The translations under genes and the position numbers were made by a program. From Cannabis sativa (Eukaryota; Streptophyta; Magnoliopsida; Rosales; Cannabaceae), in contig NC_083608.1 of the NCBI RefSeq assembly GCF_029168945.1, positions 18,680,136 through 18,744,135 of the forward strand: DNA of 64,000 nucleotides, given 5' to 3'. This document shows, piece after piece, positions 1-10,721 of this stretch (positions are counted from its first letter, which is position 1; each line of letters starts with the position of its first letter). Under the pieces are notes generated by a model. The model made no database searches. It was not told the origin of the DNA and saw only the letters and a program-made list of their open reading frames with translations.

Positions 1-1
1 T

Positions 2-3000
2 CGAGATAACGACGCAGAGTCAGCTTCTTCATCCTCGCATGGCCGCACTCCGAGCAGGTATACGAGGTCTGGCTCTGTGCAGACACAGCAAGGAGGACAT
101 TATCGTGTACACCGAGGTGATCTGCGTGATCATCTCAATGCAGTCTTTAGGGCGCGCTCCCGCGGCCCGCATAACACGGAGACGCTCCATGATCCCCATA
201 CGGGCGATCAGGGTGTCAATACAGTTAACAACCCGCCTATCGCGCCGATCGCGACCACTGGGATTAATATCCCCTCGAACCTTGCCGCAGTGGCTGCGAG
301 CCCCGCTATTGTAGCAACTCCAACCCCAGCGACAGGAGGAATCGATCAAAGTATGCTTCTGCAAGCCTTGAAGATGCTCGAGCAACAGCGTAAGCCCATA
401 TACAAGTTGCACGGCACCTCGCCTTTTACCACAGAAGTGCGACAGGCCCAACTTCCAAAGGGGTTTCGTTTATCCGAATCCCTCAAATATAAAGGTACTT
501 CTAACCCGTTAGATTACCTAGAAAAGTTTAACACCATAATGGAAGTGGACCAGGTACCGCAACTTGCGAAGTGTCGCATTCTCGCGGCCACACTCGAGGA
601 GAATGCCCATGATTGGTTCACCCAATTACCAGAGGCATCGATATCGACATGGGAGAACTTCGTCGATTTATTTCTCACACATTTCCAGGCCACGATGACG
701 TATAGGCCACCCTATACGACTTTGGCGAACATCAAGAAAGAACCTGGTGAGTCTTTGCAGAATTATTTCAAGCGTTTTAACGCCGAAGTAACAAAAGTTG
801 AGAAGGCCCCCGAGTCTTCGCTTGTTTGCATGTTAATAACAGGTATCTTGCCAAGAACCGACTTCTGGAAGGAACTACAGGCCCGAAGGCCAGAATCCTT
901 GGTAGAGTTTTTCGCCATGGCCGAACCTCATAAGAGAATCGAGAATTCCTTGGCGGAGTTGGAGAAGGGCAAGAATAAACGGCGATCACCCATACCGCGG
1001 TCGCGGTCCCGCAGTCCGCGAGGAAAAAATTCCAGGGGCCGAAGCCCCAGAAGACGCAGTCCACGCAAACCGTGGAGCCCGAAGTTGGCTAAGTCACCTC
1101 CAAAAAAGGAGTCCTCGCCCAAAAGAAAAGGGGGACCTCGCTTCGTCAATTATACCGAACTTGCCGTACCTCGAGACCATATCTATGCGATTGAGGAAAG
1201 GAACGACGTCTTCAAAAAGCCGCCCCCCATCAGGGGAAATCGCGACCGAAGAGATCCCAAAAAGTTCTGTAAGTACCACAAAGACATCGGTCACACTACC
1301 CTTGAGTGTTGGGTCTTGCAGGACGAGATTGAGGAATTGATCAGAAGGGGAAAGTTCGACAAATATAAGAGAAACGAGGAAAGACATCCCCAAGCGGATG
1401 GCAAGGAAGATAGTCAGAACGCGAGTGGCTCGAGAACGCCTCGCAACATTTTAACCATAATCGGAGGACCGCATATCGCAGGCGACTCTCGCAAGTCACA
1501 AGAAAGGTATGCTAGAGAAGCTAAGGAGAGGCCGTTAACCAATGTAAACAATCTTGGTGAACGGCCGGAGAAGCTCTTCAAGAAAGAATGCGAGGACATT
1601 GTCTTTATGGAGAGCGATGCGAGATGGGTCCACCACCCGCATTCTGACGCACTCGTGATAGTCGCCAATATAGGTGGAGACAACGTCCATCGCATATTGG
1701 TCGACAATGGAAGTTCGGTGAATTTACTGAACTTCCAAGCCTTCAAGCAAATGGGGTTACAAGAAAAAGATTTGCGGCCAATGACATCGAGCATCTATGG
1801 CTTCTCGGGAGATGTCATAGCTATCAAAGGAATGATCAAACTCCCAATCACTTTGGGAACTGCCCCAATAACTGCCAAGTCGATGGCCGACTTCGCAGTA
1901 ATTGACCAATACTCAGCGTATAACGCCGTAATTGGACGGCCAATTCTGAAGGAGATGAAGATCATAACTTCGATCTATCATCTAACAATGAAGTTCCCCA
2001 CTCCCTCTGGAGTAGGATCAGTGAGGGGAGTCCAATCTGACTCTCGAGAATGTTACAATGCAGCTGTCAAGCTCGCAGAAAAAAGGACAGTTAATGTTAT
2101 TCACCTTTTGAATGCACCACCACCTCGCCAGGAGATCCTCAGGATCGAGGAAGTACCGCACGTGGACAACCCAGACTTGGACCCAAGAATCCTTGATCAC
2201 ACCACCGCAGCCCAAGCCGCGGAAGACACAATCGAGGTACCTATAGATCCTATGGATAATAATAAGGTTTTAAAGATTGGTTCTAGATTAAATATACAGT
2301 TGCGAGAACGCTTGACGACTTTTCTAAAACAAAATCTTGACATTTTTGCCTGGAAACATTCAGATATGGTCGGGATATCTCCACAGGTCATGTGTCATCG
2401 CTTGAACATTGACCCAGAAGTGCGAGGTGTCCGACAAAAGCGCCGCAAAATGGACCCCGCGAGGTACCAAGCGCTGAAAGAGGAAGTTGACCGCCTCCTT
2501 GCCTGCGGCTTTATACGGGAATCATTTTACCCCGACTGGTTAGCTAACCCAGTACTCGTACCAAAGCCCAATGGCTCATGGCGTACATGCGTTGACTTTA
2601 CAGATTTGAACAAAGCCTGTCCCAAAGACAGCTTTCCTCTTCCTAGCATTGACCAGCTTGTCGATGCCACTGCAGGTCACGCACTTTTAAGTTTCATGGA
2701 TGCATACTCGGGATACAATCAAATCCCGATGTACGAACCAGACCAAGAACATACCTCGTTCATCACTGATCGAGGATTATACTGTTACAAGGTAATGCCT
2801 TTTGGTTTAATAAACGCAGGTGCGACTTATCAAAGGCTAGTGAATATGATGTTCGCAGATCTTATTGGAAAGACAATGGAGGTATATGTTGACGATATGC
2901 TCGTAAAATCGCAACACGCGGAGGATCATATCACGCACTTACAGGCCATGTTCGACATATTGCGACAATATAAGATGCGTCTAAACCCCTTAAAATGCGT

Positions 3001-5455
3001 CTTTGGAGTGGGTTCCGGAAAATTCCTGGGTTTTATGGTAAATCAGCGAGGAACAGAAGCCAATCCTGCGAAGATTAGAGCGTTGGTAGAAATGCCGTCA
3101 CCAACTAAGCCAAAGGAGGTTCAGAGCCTCACAGGCAAAGTCGCGGCTTTAAACCGCTTCATATCCAGATCCTCTGACAAGTGTAAAGAGTTTTTCCAGA
3201 TTTTGAAAGGTAACAAGAGGTTTCAATGGGATGAGAAATGCGAGCAGGCCTTTCAAGCGTTAAAAACGCATCTGGGGCAACCTCCAATTCTATCAAAACC
3301 ATTGCCCGGAGAGGTTTTGTCTATTTATTTAGCCGTCTCCGAGTACGCGATCAGTTCAGTACTAGTCCGCGAGGACCAAGGACGTCAACAACCGGTGTAC
3401 TACGTCAGTAAGCGATTATTAGACGCCGAGACGCGTTATCCTCAAATGGAGAAACTGGCTTTCGCCTTGATAATATCCTCAAGAAAATTGCGACCTTATT
3501 TCCAGGCTCACAGCATTGAAGTTTTGACAAACTTCCCCTTAAGACAGGTTTTGGCTAAGCCAGAGACATCGGGGAGATTGTTAAAGTGGGCGATGGAGTT
3601 GAGTCAGTTCGACATCAAGTATAAACCAAGAACTGCGATCAAGGGGCAAGCTCTGGCAGATTTTATACTTGAGTTCCCAAGCACAGAGGTGGCGGTTGTA
3701 GAGGGTGGAACTGACATCGCCATGATGGGCAAAGAGGTATGGACATTGTATGTCGATGGAGCCTCAAATAATGAAGGTTCTGGCAGCGGGATCTTGTTAA
3801 TCAGTCCCAATAATTTCAAGGTACACGCTGCTCTACGTTTTGAATTCTCTGCATCTAACAATGAAGCCGAGTATGAGGCTTTAATCGCAGGTCTGAAATT
3901 GGCTCTCGAGATGAAAGTCGAATATCTACAAGCATTTAGCGACTCTCAAATCGTGGTATGTCAAGTGAGTGGAGAATACCTAGCGAGAGGCGGAAGATTG
4001 GTTAAATACTTAGCCATCGTTCGAGAAATAATGCAGAAGTTCAAACATGTAGTTGTGTCTCGAGTACCGCGTACTCAAAATGCCCACGCAGACGCATTGG
4101 CCCGACTGGCCTCCGCTAGAGAAGCCGAATTACTCGATGTAATTCCGGTAGATGTATTGTCTCATCCAACCATAGATCGAGAAACAATCATGGAGATCGA
4201 TGACGTTCAGGAGATTACCTGGATGACTCCTATCCTCACATACCTTGACAAGGGGCTCCTACCTGACGATAAAATAGAAGCAAGGAAATTGCGACAACGA
4301 GCAGCCCGTTATGTGATATATGACCAGAGTTTGTATCGCCGAAGTTTTAGTCAACCACTTCTCAAATGTATCGGTGGAGAAGGTTGCGATTACATACTGC
4401 GTGAAGTGCATGAGGGAATTTGTGGAAATCATACTGGAGGTAATTCCCTTGCCTTAAAAATTATGCGACAAGGATATTACTGGCCAACATTGCGACAAGA
4501 TGCCCTCGCATTTGCAAAAAAGTGTGATAGATGCCAGCGAATAGCCAAATACACACACCAACCCCCGAGTAACCTCCATTCTATTACGAGTCCCTGGCCC
4601 TTTGCAATATGGGGAATTGATTTAATCGGTGAGTTACCCAAGGGAAAAGGCGGAGTAAAATATGCTGTAGTCGCGGTTGACTATTTCACGAAGTGGGCTG
4701 AAGCGAAAGCACTCGCAACCATCACTGCGACGAAGTTACGCGAGTTCGTCTACACTTCCATCATTTGTCGTTTTGGCATACCGCACAAACTCATTTCAGA
4801 TAATGGAAAACAGTTTGACTGTAAAGAAATGCGACAGCTGTGCGATGATTTAGGGATTAAAAAAGCCTTTTCTGCAGTCGCTTACCCGCAGAGTAATGGA
4901 CAGACTGAAGCAGTCAATAAAATAATTAAGCACACCATAAAGGGAAAGTTAGAAGATCGCAAAGGGGCATGGCCAGATGAATTATCGCAAGTCCTATGGT
5001 CTTACAGTACAACCCCTCGATCTACAACTGGCGAAACACCCTTCTCGCTTTCTTACGGGTGCGAGGCCATGTTGCCGGTAGAAGTTGGAGCCGGTTCCTT
5101 ACGCAGAGATGCTTTCGATATCTCGCAGAATAACGAGAATCAGTTGTTTTGCCTTGATCTTTTGGAAGAAAAGCGTGATAAAGCGCAACTACAAAACGCG
5201 GCTTATCAGCAACGAACAGCAAGGTACTTTAACTCGAAAGTAAAGATAAAAACTCTGCGAGTAGGAGACTTGGTCCTTAGAAGGGTAATGCCAAACACCA
5301 AAGTCCCATCTCATGGAGTCTTTGGGGACAATTGGGAAGGACCATACATAATCGCAGATCAAATTGGTGATGCCACTTATCGACTCGCAACACTCGATGG
5401 AACCGCGATTCCACGAGCATGGAATAGCGAGAGCTTGAAATTTTATTATCAGTAA
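2..5455 (+). CDS. Ty3/gypsy (Tat lineage) gag-pol polyprotein, 5'-truncated by window edge
   Basis: One uninterrupted frame of 1,817 codons, open at the left edge, so the true start lies upstream; the first alternative start in the window (GTG at 77) is not a convincing initiator. Order of domains by nucleotide: retrotransposon gag about 470-760; arginine/serine-rich basic stretch 975-1085; a CX2HX4HX4C knuckle (CKYHKDIGHTTLEC) near 1267-1310; aspartic protease (VDNGSS) near 1699; reverse transcriptase 2450-3000 with YVDDM near 2885; Ty3-type RNase H about 3330-3480; a second, archaeal-type RNase H (YVDGASNNEGSGSG) 3745-4115; integrase zinc finger 4400-4545 and catalytic D, D, E region with WGIDL, SDNGKQF and NGQTEA at 4610-4930; a C-terminal GPY/F-like NWEGPYII near 5330. 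No chromodomain is seen. The tandem RNase H before integrase is the hallmark of the Tat clade. The open frame suggests a young, possibly autonomous copy. Confidence 0.95.
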   Translation, partial: RDNDAESASSSSHGRTPSRYTRSGSVQTQQGGHYRVHRGDLRDHLNAVFRARSRGPHNTETLHDPHTGDQGVNTVNNPPIAPIATTGINIPSNLAAVAASPAIVATPTPATGGIDQSMLLQALKMLEQQRKPIYKLHGTSPFTTEVRQAQLPKGFRLSESLKYKGTSNPLDYLEKFNTIMEVDQVPQLAKCRILAATLEENAHDWFTQLPEASISTWENFVDLFLTHFQATMTYRPPYTTLANIKKEPGESLQNYFKRFNAEVTKVEKAPESSLVCMLITGILPRTDFWKELQARRPESLVEFFAMAEPHKRIENSLAELEKGKNKRRSPIPRSRSRSPRGKNSRGRSPRRRSPRKPWSPKLAKSPPKKESSPKRKGGPRFVNYTELAVPRDHIYAIEERNDVFKKPPPIRGNRDRRDPKKFCKYHKDIGHTTLECWVLQDEIEELIRRGKFDKYKRNEERHPQADGKEDSQNASGSRTPRNILTIIGGPHIAGDSRKSQERYAREAKERPLTNVNNLGERPEKLFKKECEDIVFMESDARWVHHPHSDALVIVANIGGDNVHRILVDNGSSVNLLNFQAFKQMGLQEKDLRPMTSSIYGFSGDVIAIKGMIKLPITLGTAPITAKSMADFAVIDQYSAYNAVIGRPILKEMKIITSIYHLTMKFPTPSGVGSVRGVQSDSRECYNAAVKLAEKRTVNVIHLLNAPPPRQEILRIEEVPHVDNPDLDPRILDHTTAAQAAEDTIEVPIDPMDNNKVLKIGSRLNIQLRERLTTFLKQNLDIFAWKHSDMVGISPQVMCHRLNIDPEVRGVRQKRRKMDPARYQALKEEVDRLLACGFIRESFYPDWLANPVLVPKPNGSWRTCVDFTDLNKACPKDSFPLPSIDQLVDATAGHALLSFMDAYSGYNQIPMYEPDQEHTSFITDRGLYCYKVMPFGLINAGATYQRLVNMMFADLIGKTMEVYVDDMLVKSQHAEDHITHLQAMFDILRQYKMRLNPLKCVFGVGSGKFLGFMVNQRGTEANPAKIRALVEMPSPTKPKEVQSLTGKVAALNRFISRSSDKCKEFFQILKGNKRFQWDEKCEQAFQALKTHLGQPPILSKPLPGEVLSIYLAVSEYAISSVLVREDQGRQQPVYYVSKRLLDAETRYPQMEKLAFALIISSRKLRPYFQAHSIEVLTNFPLRQVLAKPETSGRLLKWAMELSQFDIKYKPRTAIKGQALADFILEFPSTEVAVVEGGTDIAMMGKEVWTLYVDGASNNEGSGSGILLISPNNFKVHAALRFEFSASNNEAEYEALIAGLKLALEMKVEYLQAFSDSQIVVCQVSGEYLARGGRLVKYLAIVREIMQKFKHVVVSRVPRTQNAHADALARLASAREAELLDVIPVDVLSHPTIDRETIMEIDDVQEITWMTPILTYLDKGLLPDDKIEARKLRQRAARYVIYDQSLYRRSFSQPLLKCIGGEGCDYILREVHEGICGNHTGGNSLALKIMRQGYYWPTLRQDALAFAKKCDRCQRIAKYTHQPPSNLHSITSPWPFAIWGIDLIGELPKGKGGVKYAVVAVDYFTKWAEAKALATITATKLREFVYTSIICRFGIPHKLISDNGKQFDCKEMRQLCDDLGIKKAFSAVAYPQSNGQTEAVNKIIKHTIKGKLEDRKGAWPDELSQVLWSYSTTPRSTTGETPFSLSYGCEAMLPVEVGAGSLRRDAFDISQNNENQLFCLDLLEEKRDKAQLQNAAYQQRTARYFNSKVKIKTLRVGDLVLRRVMPNTKVPSHGVFGDNWEGPYIIADQIGDATYRLATLDGTAIPRAWNSESLKFYYQ

Positions 5456-5901
5456 TATTCGCGTTATTCGATTATGTTAATTCGAGCACTTATACTTAGA
5501 TATTTTTCGTTCAAAAATCCTAAGTATAGGGGCATGTGTACCCGCATGTATTACTGATTGCATGAATAAAACTACTTACTAATTTTTCCGAGTAATTTAA
5601 ATTTACTTTACCAACTTCAAAGTTTCTCCTACTTTATTACACCAAGCTGTAATTTAAGTCGCATATATATATAGATAATTGCGATTACACCAAGCTGTAA
5701 TCAAAGTTAAAAATATATAAAAATCGCAAGTACCCGTGTACTGCGTAAATATTAAAGTATAAAGCTATCCCCGCGAGAATAGAAATTTGTCCAAAAAGTA
5801 AGATAAATTTGTTCAAGTACATAAGTGCGAGTACCCATGTACCGCATATATAAAAAAAAAAGTGAGAGTGAAATTAAACAACAACATAAGATAGAAAATA
5901 A
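5456..5901. other. non-coding gap between convergent gag-pol and antisense gene
   Basis: This interval separates two genes that run toward each other. It holds a second polypurine-like motif, AGGGGCATGTG at 5528-5538, identical to the one at the 3' LTR boundary (9250-9260). It also holds two copies of ATTACACCAAGCTGTAAT (near 5636 and 5684) and two diverged copies of a GTACCCRTGTAC-type inverted repeat (near 5730 and 5832). No ORF is supported. The inverted repeats could help form 3' ends for both transcripts; that is inference. Confidence 0.6.
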
Positions 5902-8010
5902 TCAAGCGTCTGGAGCAACGGGAGTAGTCTCGTCAGGAGCAGCCTCATCCGCGATCTTGCTGACGACCTCATTCTCGACCTCTTCAGCCTGTACGCCCTC
6001 GATTTCGTCCGGAAGGTTGCCTCCCCCACCTTGAGTCTGGGTAGGAGACATGGCGCGAAAGGCTTCAGCCATTTCAGCAGCTTCAGCTCCAAGCAGCGAG
6101 AAGTCGAAGTCAGGGACTTTGGAAAGAGTGGTATAAATGTAATCAGACACAGCCTGATCGTACTGTTTCTTCCCATTCTCTTTCTCAGCCTCCAAGTCGC
6201 GAGCCATCTCAACGACCGTTGTCTGCGACTTCTTGAGCTCGAGCTCCACCTGTTCTTTTGCCCTGCTGAGTTCCTCGAGCTCCTTCTCCTTGGCCTTGTT
6301 AAGCTCCTCCATCCTCGCCACATCTTGCTTCAGCTTCTTTATGTTTTCTTGAAAATGAGCGTTCTGCCTCTTCAGCGAATCAGTTTCCTTGGAAGGAGTA
6401 GCCGCGGCTTTCATGAACAAAGCCATGGATTGCACGGCCAGTTCAGTAGATCGAGTAGCAAGATCCTCGTAAGGAATCTCAGTCAGTAATTTTTCCTGCA
6501 TGGCCAGGAAGTCGCGAGCACGAACTGGAGAGTCGATGACGACTTTCTTCCCCTTATCCTGAGTAGTCTTGGCCAACTTCTTGGAGGAGTCTGCAACAAG
6601 CGAAGTCATCACATCGCTCTTCCTCTTCTGGGCAACGACCGGCGAAGTCGCCGGTGTTCCGCCCTTTTGCTTGATCTTCAGGACAGGGGCAGACTTCAAA
6701 AAAGTCATGTCTACAAGCATAAAGGACAGATAAGTAAAAATCACAATCCTACCCGTCAATTTATAGCAAAAGGACGAGTTACCTGAAGTTTGCCGAGGAG
6801 TTTGCTTAGAAAGACGTTTATCTATCCGCTCTTGCTGTTTCTCAGATGGTTCTTTATATACTGGCTCCCGTTGAAGACTCGCGTTCTCGGGGATCAGCTG
6901 GTGTTCTCGCAATTTCGCAGTCGTGCACAGTAATCGCCAGTCGCGATCTTGTACCGGAAGACTCCCGAGAATTTCAGCTACCCCCTTCTTAGTCGCGTCA
7001 AGAGTTGGTCGAGCTGGTCTATCTGCGATAACAACAAAAAGCGAGTTAGCAAAAGATCTCGAAAAACAAAGTAACTAATTTTATCTAAGTCAACAAATAC
7101 GCGACATACTGGGTCTGCGATTAAAGTCGGTCCTGATCCCAGGAACCTTAAAAACATAAAACCATTTCGACTTCCAGTCGCCCATGTTCGAGACCATCCC
7201 CTCAACACCGTTTATTTCAGAAGTCGCCCATTTACTAAAGCAATAGAAGCCGTTATGAAGACCCACGCTCTTTATGTCATAGAAGTAACTAAACTCCTCT
7301 ACTGACGGAGCCCTATGGGCGTACTCCATGTACATCGCATAGAAAGCTAGAACAGTGTGATAACTGTTGGGTGTTAGCTGAAAGGGCGATACGTCATAAC
7401 GCCTGAGAATGGCTGCGACGAAAGGATGAAACGGGACCGATACACCACATCGAAGAATGGGTATTGAGATGACCACGTCCTCTGTAGGGATGATCGCAGG
7501 GTTGGTGAACGGAAGATGCGCTCTCTGAGATGGTTTGGGACGTTGAAACGCAAGTCGCAACAAATTCAACCTCACGAAGGTGGTGAAGTCAGATTTGGCG
7601 ACCCTCGAGACTAGGTCTTCGCATGAGAAAGGTTCGTTCAATTGGGAGTCGTCGACCGAATCCGTCCCGCTCCCTTCCGCTTCCTCTTCTTCCCCACCTG
7701 ACTCACGGACCGGAGTAGTCCATTCCTCCTCCACCTCATCGACCTCGATGTCGGGAGCATGTCTCGTATGAATGAGGTAGTCGCGTGCTGACACTGTGGA
7801 TTCGCTATCTCGGACATCGATTGTCCCAGGTTCAGCGAGCTCCTGTACCATCCTCTCGATGTCTACAGAAGACATCGGACCTAACTCTATCTCCGCAGCC
7901 TCCATTTCGGAGATGTCCGTAGGGAGAAAACTGTCTCTCTCTTGGTCCGACTCCCCGTCAAAGGCGCGACCTCCTGAGCCGAGCTGCTGGCTATCCGATA
8001 GATCGCTCAT
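5902..8010 (-). CDS. antisense spliced accessory gene of the Tat element (gypsy-type transposon protein-like)
   Basis: Minus-strand gene lying between integrase and the 3' LTR. I infer three coding exons: 8010-7110, 7022-6783 and 6710-5902. Both introns (7109-7023, 87 nt, GTATGT...CAG; 6782-6711, 72 nt, GTAACT...TAG) have good plant splice sites. The joined frame is exactly open for 649 residues from an ATG at 8010, although the first intron would otherwise shift the frame. A further 5'-UTR intron is likely (donor GTGAG at 8074, acceptor CTTTCAG directly before the ATG). The N-terminal exon has an acidic region, then a segment with VPFHPFVAAILRRYDVSPFQ and LTPNSYHTVLAFY that resembles the plant family named putative gypsy type transposon (Pfam PF04195, from memory). 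The last exon is a long Glu/Lys-rich coiled coil. Antisense extra ORFs at this place are known in Tat elements such as Grande. The function is unknown. Confidence 0.8.
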
Positions 8011-8215
8011 CTGAAAGATAGAAGATCTTTTCAGCGTGATGGATGTGTGAAAAAATAAAGGTAAGTGATCTCACCCGCAGTAGATTATAAAAGTCGCATT
8101 CGACAAGAAAGTCAGGCTCTGTGCGAAAACTGACCCTCCTATCAACATGCGAGAAGAAATGTAACTATCTTTGGGCGAGTAATTCACGCATCCTCAGTTG
8201 TGCGGTATACCTCCA

Positions 8216-8437
8216 GAAACGGCTGGGCGTATCCCAGTGACTCAAGAGGTATGCATTTTCGAGCATAACCCTGAAGTTACTGGGAGACTCCCACCGTTTC
8301 GAGACTACCTATCAACCAAAGAGTACGGTCATTCGAGTATTAACGCACGTCAACAAATGGCTGGGTGTATCTCAGTATCTCAAGGGACATATAATCGCAT
8401 ATATAGCCATTAGAATACTGTGACACACCCACCATTT
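8216..8437. repeat. two tandem, related hairpins in the Tat 3' region
   Basis: Arms 8216-8242 and 8275-8300 pair imperfectly (left arm AAACGGCTGGGCGTATCCCA). Arms 8355-8378 and 8415-8437 pair in the same way (AAATGGCTGGGTGTATCTCA). The two hairpins resemble each other, so one probably arose by duplication of the other and both kept pairing potential. Confidence 0.75.
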
Positions 8438-8539
8438 GGAATGGCACTTAATACTCTCACCATTCAGCCCGCGACATGTAAAGATCCTAAAAGATCTAGC
8501 TAATAGTTAAGCGGGAATAAGTCTTGGAAACATGCGATT

Positions 8540-8601
8540 ATTCAAATTGTTCATCCGAACACCCGCGAACATTCAAATTGTTCATCCAAATATCCGCGAG
8601 C
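8540..8601 (+). repeat. 31-bp direct tandem repeat, two copies
   Basis: Copies at 8540-8570 and 8571-8601, beginning ATTCAAATTGTTCATCC and ending in CCGCGARC. They differ at only a few positions. The repeat lies in the non-coding 3' region of the Tat element; its role is unknown. Confidence 0.85.
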
Positions 8602-9256
8602 ATTCGTGACGTGAATCAGTGCCTATGAATTGTATGCGGTTATGTCAATTTACAGGCCCTATACTATGAATATTACCCAGTTTCATTGACCCAAAACACA
8701 TAAATACCCACTAGCATACACTCCTAAAAAGTTTTCAAAAACACCCAAACCCAGAGAGTAAAACGCAATTTCTCTAAAAACAAAAACGAAAAATGCAAAA
8801 AAACTAACCTTTAGTTCTGATTCCTGCAAACTGCTCTCGATCACGTCTGAGATTGGAAATGTTGTGAAAACTGGCAGAAATCTGGAGATGAACTTTTTCT
8901 GAAGTGTATGAACTAAGAGGGAAGTTAAGAGAAAAGAGGGAAAATAGGGAAATTTGATTCGTATCAAAGCGTTTAAATACCCATATCCCTTATTAATTGG
9001 GATCGTGACACATGGCAGTCAGAATGCCTAAGGTCGCCCAATCTAACGGCCAATTATGGCCACGCCTACACGAAAACCGAAGGGTTTTGTGACGTGGCAT
9101 CCTAGAGATAATGAAAATTAATTATTACAGCCGTCATTTTTCGAAACCCTCGATGGGACAACCAAAAGGTCACCTCCTCGTGACAACCTTTCACCTGTCT
9201 CTCGAGCAATAGTTTCCCTCAGTGACCGCTCTAGTCACGTCGCGAAACTAGGGGCA

Positions 9257-10124
9257 TGTGTTATAGTGAGATTTCTCTCACCTAGAAACTCGAGACCAGA
9301 CTCCTCTTTAAAGGACACGTGTATTCAGATTTCCAATGAAGGCTGAACGTCCGTGAGAGATTTCTCGAAGTTTAGACCTCGCGTGTGCGAAATAGCGAGA
9401 TACTGTAGGTGCGACTTAGGTCACACCGCATAACCATAATTCTCATCATGCAGGGTAGATCCAATTTGCATATGTCAGAATATGTGCGAGTGTCCCCCTC
9501 TATACCTCCGCGACGAGTATAGAGACCAATGCCCTATGATGCAGTTTTGGTCCCAGCGACCCAATAGCCCTAACAGACCAATATAAGTTCGCATGTCCAG
9601 ATGTTACCAGCTTCAACATGCGACGTCTACAAAGGGCGATTACCTAAGGACGCAGACGTTCCAAACGTATGTGCGACCCTACGAGCTCAACAAACGGAAC
9701 ATGAACGGTCAACTCGCAGATGCGAAAGACGCATACGTTGATGAATTTAGTAACTGTCATACATTTATTAATGTTAACGTTGTTTGAGTTTAGTCATTGC
9801 AATTCAATGTGTAAATAATGGATTAACAATAAATGTGATCCTCATGTAACCGATTGGACACCTACTTTATATATAAAGGGGTGATCCACCATGAAAATGG
9901 AACTACGAATCCTTTGCTACAGTGGACTAAGCAGAACAAAATCTGACTGAACCACTATAATTCACCGTCTTGTTTACTTTTTCCAGCCTTGTTGTTTATT
10001 CTCGCATTCCCATCCGAGTACTCGCCATTTTAGGTTGAATACTCGCACTTGTCATCCCTCAAATAATTCCTTGTCTTATCGATTAAATCATACATTTTGG
10101 TGTTGCGAAATTTGCTCGACAACA
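9257..10124 (+). mobile_element. 3' LTR of the Tat element
   Basis: The LTR follows the polypurine tract AACTAGGGGCA and starts TGTG or TGTT (9257 or 9259). It runs to GCTCGACAACA at 10124, giving about 866 bp with short TG...CA ends. A TATA box (TATATAAA near 9870-9877) is followed by a region suited to transcription start and polyadenylation. The next bases are ATATA inside an AT microsatellite, which could be the target duplication, but the 5' LTR lies outside the window, so this cannot be checked here. Confidence 0.65.
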
Positions 10125-10430
10125 ATATACATATATATTTTCATACATATATACTTGTTTATTCATTCAGTTCATATATATATTTATATACAGTATACAT
10201 ATATATATATTTTTCTTCATTTCATTACGTATATATGTTGTATATATACGTAAATGCTATATACAAATATATACATATATACATTTCATGTTTATATATA
10301 TACATAAGGTATATACATACGGTATATATATTTTATTTTTATTTTTCTGTGTATATATATATATATGTATACATATTTATATATGCATTAAACATTCTGA
10401 ATCAATATATTCATATATTAATATAGATTT
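10125..10430. repeat. AT-rich microsatellite (TA/TATACA)n
   Basis: A run of ATATAC, TATATA and related units with short T-rich interruptions. ORFs read across it (Tyr/Ile-rich) are artefacts of the repeat. It is the insertion site of the Tat element. Confidence 0.9.
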
Positions 10431-10721
10431 TTCTAAGCATGAAAACTCATTTTGAAAAACAAAGAAATCTAAAAAAATTTCTGGAAAATGTTTTTCGGAC
10501 CCGAAGATTTTTGGTGATTTTAAATACTTTGTTTCACGTGTTTTCGATGTATGAAATCTATATTAATGTCTTAATTTTTGCATTTAGATTCATTTGGAAT
10601 TGATTTGGAGTCTTTTGGTCGTCGGAAACGCATTTTCCGATCGGGTTTGGGTCGGGTCCGTCGGACCCGCGTGACTGAAAAACGGGTCAAAACGACCCGG
10701 TTTGGCTGTTGAAGACGACGC

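Larger units (their letters stand above)
8011..9249. other. 3' non-coding region of the Tat element upstream of the antisense gene
   Basis: Non-coding stretch between the start of the antisense gene and the 3' LTR. It contains a candidate 5'-UTR intron (8074-8011, minus strand), two related hairpins (8216-8437) and a 31-bp tandem repeat (8540-8601). A TATATATG box on the minus strand near 8396-8408, in the loop of the second hairpin, is a plausible promoter for the antisense gene. No ORF in this interval is convincing. Confidence 0.5.

Noticed and set aside
5022..5222. Minus-strand ORFs within 29-5222 under the gag-pol frame
   Set aside because: Shadow frames of the Tat polyprotein.
5825..8014. 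Plus-strand ORFs opposite the antisense gene
   Set aside because: They mirror the antisense coding exons and lack motifs; the minus strand has the consistent splice structure.
10035..10426. Tyr/Ile-rich ORFs
   Set aside because: Translations of TATACA-type simple sequence next to the Tat LTR; no motif or codon bias.
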